From contig JAZQLQ010000012.1 of assembly GCA_045542735.1 (NCBI GenBank), positions 25,697 through 89,696 on the forward strand: 64,000 nt of DNA, read 5' to 3'. Under the pieces are notes generated by a model that saw nothing but the letters and a program-made list of their open reading frames with translations, was not told the DNA's origin and searched no databases. Within the stretch, counting starts at the first letter, position 1. The number at the start of each line of letters is the position of its first letter. Below are positions 58,846-64,000 of the stretch, one piece after another. This DNA comes from UBA2882 sp045542735. GTDB lineage: Bacteria > Bacillota > Clostridia > Lachnospirales > Lachnospiraceae. The position numbers and the translations under genes were made by a program.

Positions 58846-59272
58846 TATGAAGACAGAAGACCTTGAGCAGGTGTGTCAAATTGAAAACAGTAGTTTTAGC
58901 GTACCTTGGTCTTATAAGTCTTTTGAAGAATCCTTGGCAAATCCCAATGTATGCTATGTAGTGGCATGTCCGGAGGATAACCCGCAACAGATTGTGGGCT
59001 ATTGTGGCGCATATCTGATTGGGGATGAAGCAGACATCAATCAAGTTGCAGTTGTAGAATCCCACAGAGGACATGGTATAGGGAAGCAGATGCTTGGTGA
59101 ATTGTTGCATATATTACAAGAAAAAAATATATTTGCAATCACACTGGAAGTCAGAAAGAGCAATGCGGCAGCCATTTCACTTTATGAAAGATTGGGATTT
59201 ATCACAGAGGGTGTCCGTAAAAATTTTTACGAGAAACCTACGGAAGATGCCTTGATTATGTGGAAAAGATAG
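58829..59272 (+). CDS. rimI: Ribosomal protein S18 N-terminal acetyltransferase RimI
   Basis: A 147-residue GNAT acetyltransferase that acetylates the N-terminus of S18 (and possibly other proteins). The acetyl-CoA loop is in VAVVESHRGHGIGKQML (about residues 68-84, with RGHGIG). The C-terminal LEVRKSNAAAISLYERLGF (about 106-124) is typical. ATG 58829 has GGAG 7 bases upstream; the gene overlaps tsaB by 17 bases. A longer open frame upstream has no ribosome site and is rejected. Confidence 0.94.
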   Translation: MLQIRNMKTEDLEQVCQIENSSFSVPWSYKSFEESLANPNVCYVVACPEDNPQQIVGYCGAYLIGDEADINQVAVVESHRGHGIGKQMLGELLHILQEKNIFAITLEVRKSNAAAISLYERLGFITEGVRKNFYEKPTEDALIMWKR

Positions 59273-59319
59273 GCAGTAAGTACAATAATTACCGCTAGGA
59301 ATATCTTTACATGTTCCGA

Positions 59320-59349
59320 TATAATGATAATGATTAGCGTTGGCTAACG
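59320..59349 (+). promoter_or_regulatory. -10-like element with overlapping dyads
   Basis: TATAAT (59320-59325) followed by ATGATAATGATTAG and a dyad TTAGC-GTTG-GCTAA (59334-59347). The -35 is poor. The part around ATAATGATAATG resembles a Fur-type box at low fidelity. It lies before the zinc-ribbon gene. Confidence 0.3.
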
Positions 59350-59382
59350 AAAACGCAAAATAAAGGAAAGGGACGTGAGGAT

Positions 59383-59622
59383 ATGCGAGTATACAAGGAA
59401 AGTCAATTAGTACAGGTTTTTTGCAATAAATGCGGTAAAGAGATGACGGTAGAAAACGGTATTTTAAAAGAAGGCTGTTTTCGTGGAAAACAGCGGTTTG
59501 ATTATTTTTCTGAAAAAGATGGGGTGGTTCATGAATTTGAACTATGTGAATCGTGTTATGACAAGATGATTGATGCATTTAGGCTTCCTGTCAGTCAGAA
59601 AGAGGAAACGGAGTTTTTATAA
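59383..59622 (+). CDS. Small zinc-ribbon-like protein
   Basis: A 79-residue protein with two cysteine pairs, CNKCGK (about residues 14-19) and CESCYD (about 51-56), forming a likely zinc-binding treble clef or ribbon. The segment between them is polar, with EGCFRGKQRFDYFSEKDG. No known function is recognised. AAAGGGACGTGAG precedes ATG 59383. It is placed between rimI and RNase Z, whose gene starts 3 bases after its stop, so co-expression with RNase Z is likely. It may be a nucleic-acid or chaperone accessory factor, which is inference. Confidence 0.65.
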   Translation: MRVYKESQLVQVFCNKCGKEMTVENGILKEGCFRGKQRFDYFSEKDGVVHEFELCESCYDKMIDAFRLPVSQKEETEFL

Positions 59623-59625
59623 GTT

Positions 59626-60537
59626 ATGTTGGATATATGTCTGTTGGGAACTGGCGGGATGATGCCTCTTCCATATCGCTGGCTGACTTCTATGATGGCC
59701 AGATACAACGGAAAAAGCATATTGATTGATTGTGGGGAAGGTACGCAGATAGCCATGAAAGAAAAGGGCTGGAGTCCCAAACCCATTGATATTATTTGCT
59801 TTACCCATTATCATGCAGATCATATCAGCGGTCTGCCGGGGATGCTTTTAACTATGGGTAATGCAGAACGGAAGGAGCCGCTACTGCTCATCGGTCCCAA
59901 GGGATTGAATCGTGTGGTTTCCGCGTTGCGTGTGATTGCACCGGAGCTTCCTTTTGAGATTCAGTGCAGAGAATTGACGGAGACGGAAGAAAGCATTCAG
60001 TTTGACGGATTTCATATTGATGCGTTCCGGGTGAACCACAATGTAGTTTGTTATGGATACAGCCTGGTGGTAGAACGTAAAGGTAAGTTTCAGGTAGAGA
60101 AAGCAAAAGAATTGGGGATTCCTGTGAATTGCTGGAATCGTTTGCAGCATGGACAGACAGTGGAGACACCGGAAGGCGTTTATACACCCGATATGGTGAT
60201 GGGCGGCGCCAGAAAAGGAATTAAGGTCACATATTGTACAGATACGAGACCGGTTCCTGCTATTACACAGTATGCAACAGATGCAGATCTGTTGATTATA
60301 GAAGGAATGTACGGAGAGCCGGAAAAGAAGGCAAAGGCAAAGGAATATAAGCACATGACTTTTTACGAGGCGGCGGATATTGCGGCAAAAGCAAATCCTA
60401 AGGAAATGTGGTTGACACATTACAGTCCGTCTTTAACCAGACCGGAAGAGTACATGAAAGAAGTTCGTCGGATTTTTGACAGAGCAGTGGCAGCAAAAGA
60501 CGGACAGACAGTGGAACTGGATTTTGAGGACGAATAA
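59626..60537 (+). CDS. rnz: Ribonuclease Z
   Basis: A 303-residue metallo-beta-lactamase-fold enzyme that trims 3' trailers of tRNA precursors that lack an encoded CCA. The zinc motif is HYHADH (about residues 61-66), and the histidine in FRVNHNV (about 137-143) is next. TDTRPV (about 205-210, aspartate ligand) follows, and the flexible-arm region is short. The final HxxxS-type motif HYSPSL is near 265. This matters here, because the two tRNA-Ser genes in the window end without CCA. It is translationally close to the zinc-ribbon gene. Confidence 0.93.
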   Translation: MLDICLLGTGGMMPLPYRWLTSMMARYNGKSILIDCGEGTQIAMKEKGWSPKPIDIICFTHYHADHISGLPGMLLTMGNAERKEPLLLIGPKGLNRVVSALRVIAPELPFEIQCRELTETEESIQFDGFHIDAFRVNHNVVCYGYSLVVERKGKFQVEKAKELGIPVNCWNRLQHGQTVETPEGVYTPDMVMGGARKGIKVTYCTDTRPVPAITQYATDADLLIIEGMYGEPEKKAKAKEYKHMTFYEAADIAAKANPKEMWLTHYSPSLTRPEEYMKEVRRIFDRAVAAKDGQTVELDFEDE

Positions 60538-60568
60538 TCCTATTTTAGAGAGCAAGGAAGCATGATCC

Positions 60569-61165
60569 ATGAAACGATTTAAAGGAATGAAAGGCACGAT
60601 CATACTTATAGTCTTGGCTTGTTTGATTATTGGATATTACTTTTATCTATCCAACGGATCAGATTCGCCGGCAGCAAAGGTGACGAATGAAGAAGATATC
60701 GTCGCTACTATGACTATGAGCCAAAAAGCGTTGAGCCGAAATTTAGAATCCAATTATCCCCCTTCTCCCAGAGAGGTTGTAAAATATTTTAGTGAAATTA
60801 CCCAGTGCTACTATAATGAAGAGCATGATGAAGAAGAAATCAAAGCGCTTGGATTAAAGATGCGTGAGATTTATGATGCTGAATTGGTGGCAAATCAGAC
60901 AGAAGAAGAGTATTTGGATTTATTACAACGGGATATCGAAGAGTATAAGGCAAACGGCCGTACCATTAACAATTATTCACCGTCTGCCAGTGTGGATGTA
61001 GAGACTTTTACACAGGATGGTTACGAATGGGCAAGGTTGTATTGTTTATATGATATCAAACAGGATTCAATTATCTATCAGACCAACTTGTGTTTTATCC
61101 TACGTAAAGATGAAAACGGACATTACAAGATTTATGGTTGGAAAAAGATAGATATGGAACAGTAG
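60569..61165 (+). CDS. Membrane-anchored protein of unknown function
   Basis: A 198-residue protein with one N-terminal membrane helix (about residues 9-27) and an extracytoplasmic domain. The domain has two helical stretches (about 60-125) and a beta-rich end with YGWKKIDMEQ. Clostridial proteins of this type lie in tsa-rnz regions, but no role is assigned. AGCAAGGAAG precedes ATG 60569. It lies between rnz and tsaD, 15 bases before the latter, so it is probably co-transcribed with them. Confidence 0.6.
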   Translation: MKRFKGMKGTIILIVLACLIIGYYFYLSNGSDSPAAKVTNEEDIVATMTMSQKALSRNLESNYPPSPREVVKYFSEITQCYYNEEHDEEEIKALGLKMREIYDAELVANQTEEEYLDLLQRDIEEYKANGRTINNYSPSASVDVETFTQDGYEWARLYCLYDIKQDSIIYQTNLCFILRKDENGHYKIYGWKKIDMEQ

Positions 61166-61180
61166 AACGGAAGTGTAATT

Positions 61181-62203
61181 GTGACAGAAGATGTTTTAAT
61201 ATTGGGAATTGAAAGCTCCTGTGATGAGACTGCGGCATCTGTGGTTAAAAACGGCAGAGAGGTTTTGAGTAATGTAATATCCTCACAAATCGACCTGCAT
61301 ACTTTATATGGTGGAGTTGTGCCGGAGATTGCATCCCGTAAGCATATTGAAAAAATTAATCAGGTAGTGGATCAGGCGCTGAAAGAAGCCGGAGTGACAT
61401 TAGATGATATTACTGCAGTAGCGGTAACTTATGGTCCCGGTCTTGTGGGGGCGCTTTTGGTCGGTGTATCCTTTGCCAAGGCGTTAGCCTTTTCGTTGGA
61501 TAAACCTTTGGTTGGCGTGCATCATATTGAAGGACATATCAGTGCAAACTATATTGAACATAAAGAGCTGGAACCGCCCTTTTCATGCTTGGTAGTATCC
61601 GGGGGACATACGCATTTGGTGGTAGTCAAAGATTACGGCGAGTATGAGATTCTTGGTTGCACCAGGGATGATGCTGCGGGAGAAGCCTTTGATAAAGTGG
61701 CAAGGGCTATTGGTCTTGGTTATCCGGGTGGGCCAAAGATTGATAAGATATCGAAGGAAGGAAATTCGGAGGCAATTCATTTTCCCAGGGCAAAAGTAGG
61801 AGACAGTGTTTACGATTTTAGTTTCAGTGGTTTGAAATCGGCAGTGCTTAACTATATCAATTCCTGTGAAATGAAAGGTGAAGAAGTCAATGTGGCAGAT
61901 GTGGCAGCTTCTTTCCAAAAAGCGGTAGTAGATGTATTGGTAGAGCATGGGGTAAATGGTGTGAAGGAATATGGCTTTGACAAATTAGCCATTGCCGGTG
62001 GTGTAGCATCCAACTCCACATTGCGCAAGGCTTTTGAAGAAGAATGCAAAAAACAAGGGATTGCATTCTATTGTCCGTCCCCTGTGTATTGTACAGACAA
62101 TGCTGCCATGATAGCGGTAGCAGGATATTATGAATATATAAAAGGAACCAGAAGCGGATGGGACTTAAATGCAGTGCCCAATCTGAGACTGGGGGAGCGA
62201 TAA
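61181..62203 (+). CDS. tsaD: tRNA t6A synthesis threonylcarbamoyltransferase TsaD
   Basis: A 340-residue catalytic subunit that transfers threonylcarbamoyl from TsaC product to A37 of tRNA. It has ILGIESSCDETA at the N-terminus, the metal-binding histidines in HHIEGH (about residues 112-117), and the GGHTHLV block (about 138-144). The C-terminal CTDNAAMIA (about 300-308) carries the metal aspartate. GTG 61181 has GGAAG about 8 bases upstream. Together with TsaB and TsaE, all partners except TsaC/Sua5 are in this window. Confidence 0.97.
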   Translation: MTEDVLILGIESSCDETAASVVKNGREVLSNVISSQIDLHTLYGGVVPEIASRKHIEKINQVVDQALKEAGVTLDDITAVAVTYGPGLVGALLVGVSFAKALAFSLDKPLVGVHHIEGHISANYIEHKELEPPFSCLVVSGGHTHLVVVKDYGEYEILGCTRDDAAGEAFDKVARAIGLGYPGGPKIDKISKEGNSEAIHFPRAKVGDSVYDFSFSGLKSAVLNYINSCEMKGEEVNVADVAASFQKAVVDVLVEHGVNGVKEYGFDKLAIAGGVASNSTLRKAFEEECKKQGIAFYCPSPVYCTDNAAMIAVAGYYEYIKGTRSGWDLNAVPNLRLGER

Positions 62204-62241
62204 GGGGTTACGATTAGAGAATATAAGTAGGAGATTAAGAT

Positions 62242-62988
62242 ATGAAGACAACTGCCATTGTACTGGCAGCCGGACAGGGAAAAAGAATGGGTTCTGACGT
62301 GGCAAAACAATATTTATTGCTTTGCGGCAAGCCCGTTCTTTATTATACTCTTAAAAACTTCGAGGATAGTCAGGTTGATGAAGTGATTTTGGTGACGGCT
62401 GCGGACCAAATAGAATATTGTCAAAAAGAAATTGTGGATGCTTTTGACTTCAAGAAGGTAAAGCAGATTGTGACAGGTGGTAAGGAACGTTACCATTCGG
62501 TGGCATACGGACTTCGCGCTATAGCTGGGCAGGAGAATTGTGTAAGAACAGGCGGTGTATTTCCTGAAATCCATGCGAAACCGGATTATGTCCTGATTCA
62601 TGATGGCGCCAGACCTTTTGCGACTCCGGAAATTATTGCACGTGGGATTGAAGCTGTACAGATTCATAAGGCGTGTGTTGTCGGCATGCCGGTGAAAGAT
62701 ACTATTAAGATTAGTGATGTGGATGGTTTTGCAGAGCAGACTCCCAATCGTAATCTGGTATGGCAGATTCAGACTCCTCAGATTTTTGCCTTTGATTTAA
62801 TCCATAGTGCCTATGAAGAACTTCTATTAAAAGAGGAAGAATTAAAGAAGCAAGGTGTTGCCGTGACGGATGATGCCATGGTGGCAGAATTATTTTCCGA
62901 TAAAAAAGTAAAATTGGTAGAAGGCAGTTATGAAAATATGAAACTGACCACGCCGGAAGATTTAAAGATAGCAGAGTGTTTTTTGTGA
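62242..62988 (+). CDS. ispD: 2-C-methyl-D-erythritol 4-phosphate cytidylyltransferase
   Basis: A 248-residue enzyme of the MEP isoprenoid pathway, joining CTP to methylerythritol phosphate. The nucleotide-binding start is VLAAGQGKRMGSDVAKQYLLL (about residues 7-27), with GGKERYHSVAYGL (about 79-91) and VLIHDGARPF (about 116-125) downstream. VWQIQTPQIFAFDLI (about 173-187) and TDDAMVAELF follow, ending with NMKLTTPEDLKIAE. All are family motifs. The start is preceded by TAGGAG. No other MEP gene is near. Confidence 0.94.
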   Translation: MKTTAIVLAAGQGKRMGSDVAKQYLLLCGKPVLYYTLKNFEDSQVDEVILVTAADQIEYCQKEIVDAFDFKKVKQIVTGGKERYHSVAYGLRAIAGQENCVRTGGVFPEIHAKPDYVLIHDGARPFATPEIIARGIEAVQIHKACVVGMPVKDTIKISDVDGFAEQTPNRNLVWQIQTPQIFAFDLIHSAYEELLLKEEELKKQGVAVTDDAMVAELFSDKKVKLVEGSYENMKLTTPEDLKIAECFL

Positions 62989-63530
62989 TAAGATGCAAGG
63001 CGAAACAGAAAACGGAATTTGAAGTTGATGTTATGTTACATTTATAGATGACTTTGGGAAATACAAGCTAATTTGTTAGTATATTGCTCAACGACAGAAT
63101 GCTTATCTTCTAAAAATTCGCCAAATGCCTCTTTATGTAGAAAAAAGTCGGCTGTTCTAGCTGTAATTCTACATTATTACATGTTTAGGTATAATTTAGC
63201 AGAAAAATGCACACGTTATGTCGAACAATCAAGCATTTAATGATATAAATATAAACATTTCTTCTACACAGGAGAAAAATGATAAATGTTTAGAAGAAAA
63301 AGACAAATAAAAGATGCTGTTTTTCTACATATATAGCAAGATAAGAAGGTTTAGAAGAATTCAAGACTCTCCGAATCAGAAAGATGATCATAGATATAAC
63401 TTTCAGTTTTTGCAAAGATTAATCATCTCTAAAAAGTGCATTTTCAAGGTGGTGAAGATGCCCTTTTTTTTTCGCAAAATGAAAAAAGAAAAAAATCTTA
63501 AAAAATTAGCGGAAATTTTGAAAAAAGTTG
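62989..63530. other. Gene-free AT-rich stretch
   Basis: About 540 bases with no convincing gene. A weak promoter-like pair, TTCTAC and TATAAT about 17 apart, may lie near 63168-63197. A short open frame (63314-63547, 77 codons, Lys/Phe-rich) lacks a ribosome site and runs into the tRNA promoter. No known RNA is recognised. Confidence 0.5.
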
Positions 63531-63559
63531 TTGACACTAAAAAGTAACTCTGTTAGAAT
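63531..63559 (+). promoter_or_regulatory. Strong promoter of the tRNA genes
   Basis: TTGACA (63531-63536), a 17-base spacer and TAGAAT (63554-63559), 41 bases before tRNA-Ser. Confidence 0.8.
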
Positions 63560-63600
63560 AACACTTGCGTCGGCTGAGAGACACAGCCAAGATACGACAT

Positions 63601-63686
63601 GGAGAGGTATCGAAGTGGTCATAACGAGGCGGTCTTGAAAACCGTTTGTCCGAGAGGGCGCATGGGTTCGAATCCCATCCTCTCCG
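63601..63686 (+). tRNA. tRNA-Ser (anticodon TGA)
   Basis: The acceptor stem GGAGAGG pairs with CCTCTCC (63679-63685), with a G discriminator. The anticodon loop is CTTGAAA between GCGGT and ACCGT. A long variable arm is present, as in serine tRNAs, and the T-loop is GGGTTCGAATCCC. No CCA is encoded. Confidence 0.96.
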
Positions 63687-63744
63687 TTGAGCTTTTAAAG
63701 CTTAGACAATGGTAATTGAATAAAATAATTATTCAGCTATGTTT

Positions 63745-63833
63745 GGAGAAGTACCCAAGAGGCTGAAGGGGCTCCCCTGGAAAGGGAGTAGGTCGTTAAT
63801 AGCGGCGCGAGGGTTCAAATCCCTCCTTCTCCG
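63745..63833 (+). tRNA. tRNA-Ser (anticodon GGA)
   Basis: The acceptor stem GGAGAAG pairs with CTTCTCC (63826-63832), with a G discriminator. The anticodon loop is CTGGAAA. The variable arm is long, and the T-loop is GGGTTCAAATCCC. No CCA is encoded. Confidence 0.95.
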
Positions 63834-63860
63834 TTGGTGATTTTTCAAAGATTACCATTA

Positions 63861-64000
63861 CAAAGAACCTTGACAAATAAACAGCAATGCAACCCTGAAA
63901 AATTCCAAGAGAAAATTTCAGAGAGTGTTTTTAGAACACGAACCAAACAAAACAGTAAAACGGTTAAAATTAGCCAAAGTTGATTTTGACTGGGAAAAAC
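63861..64000 (+). other. Possible rRNA operon leader
   Basis: Starts CAAAGAACCTTGACAAATAA and continues with short AT-rich blocks up to the window end. Segments such as ACCTTGACAAATAAACAG look like the leader and spacer text found just before 16S or 23S genes in Lachnospiraceae. No rRNA body is in the window. This is recall-based inference. Confidence 0.4.

Noticed and set aside
59318..59341. True Fur box
   Set aside because: Only one half-site matches well; the second half departs at several positions.
63314..63547. 77-codon open frame
   Set aside because: Lys/Phe-rich low-complexity translation, no ribosome site, and it runs across the -35 of the tRNA promoter.

Overview
The window looks like part of the chromosome of a low-GC, anaerobic Firmicute, most likely a butyrate-forming member of the Lachnospiraceae. 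Four things point there: a complete thl-crt-hbd-bcd-etfB-etfA operon, a separate ptb-buk pair, a lipid-anchored GH9 cellulase, and Gram-positive style lipoproteins, ribosome binding sites and sigma-A promoters. This is inference from gene content; no 16S sequence lies inside the window. No phage, CRISPR array or complete insertion sequence was seen.

Layout. 0-7.3 kb: the 3' part of purF, an EamA transporter, a LysM-GH18 protein, VanZ, a GntR-ABC-permease operon with a probable operator at its promoter, and a secreted LysM protein. 7.4-10.6 kb: a sodium-dependent transporter on the minus strand, then a sodium:alanine-type symporter behind a single-aptamer glycine riboswitch with a terminator. 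10.6-15.7 kb: a translationally coupled ECF sigma factor, membrane anti-sigma-like protein and transglutaminase lipoprotein, followed by another lipoprotein and a membrane protein. 15.7-22.5 kb: DHH phosphoesterase, AI-2E family protein, an SDR enzyme, an SH3-NlpC/P60 wall hydrolase with two WalR-like boxes upstream, a cluster of DnaA boxes, hpf, and an M23 peptidase. 22.5-28.7 kb: the butyryl-CoA operon, with a Rex-like site over its -10 element. 29-34.7 kb: a PD-(D/E)XK transposase-family protein with a structured leader, two secreted or lipid-anchored proteins of unknown role, a rhomboid protease and YbaK. 34.7-41.4 kb: an MBOAT and SGNH pair, a membrane-bound lipase-like hydrolase, a C-GCAxxG-C-C protein, then buk and ptb on the minus strand.

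41.5-49.8 kb: secA, prfB with its programmed +1 frameshift, a 371-bp imperfect palindrome that exactly fills the convergent gap, a DUF975 protein, an HExxH protein, and the GH9 cellulase. 49.8-57.7 kb: tex, an array of hairpin repeats with a 54-bp period, ribU behind an FMN riboswitch and terminator, and a MacA/MacB-type export system. 57.7-63 kb: tsaE, tsaB, rimI, a zinc-ribbon protein, RNase Z, an unknown membrane protein, tsaD and ispD. The window ends with a strong promoter, two tRNA-Ser genes and a stretch that resembles an rRNA operon leader.

How it fits together. The butyrate genes turn acetyl-CoA into butyryl-CoA (thl, crt, hbd, bcd/etf) and then into butyrate with ATP gain (ptb, buk), from two loci about 11 kb apart. 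Much of the rest serves the envelope: wall hydrolases, O-acylation, polysaccharide breakdown, export, and an ECF system that probably senses envelope state. The best leads for new biology are the 371-bp palindrome, the 54-bp hairpin array, the DnaA-box cluster away from dnaA, the alternative-hairpin leader of the transposase-family gene, and the ECF-transglutaminase cassette.
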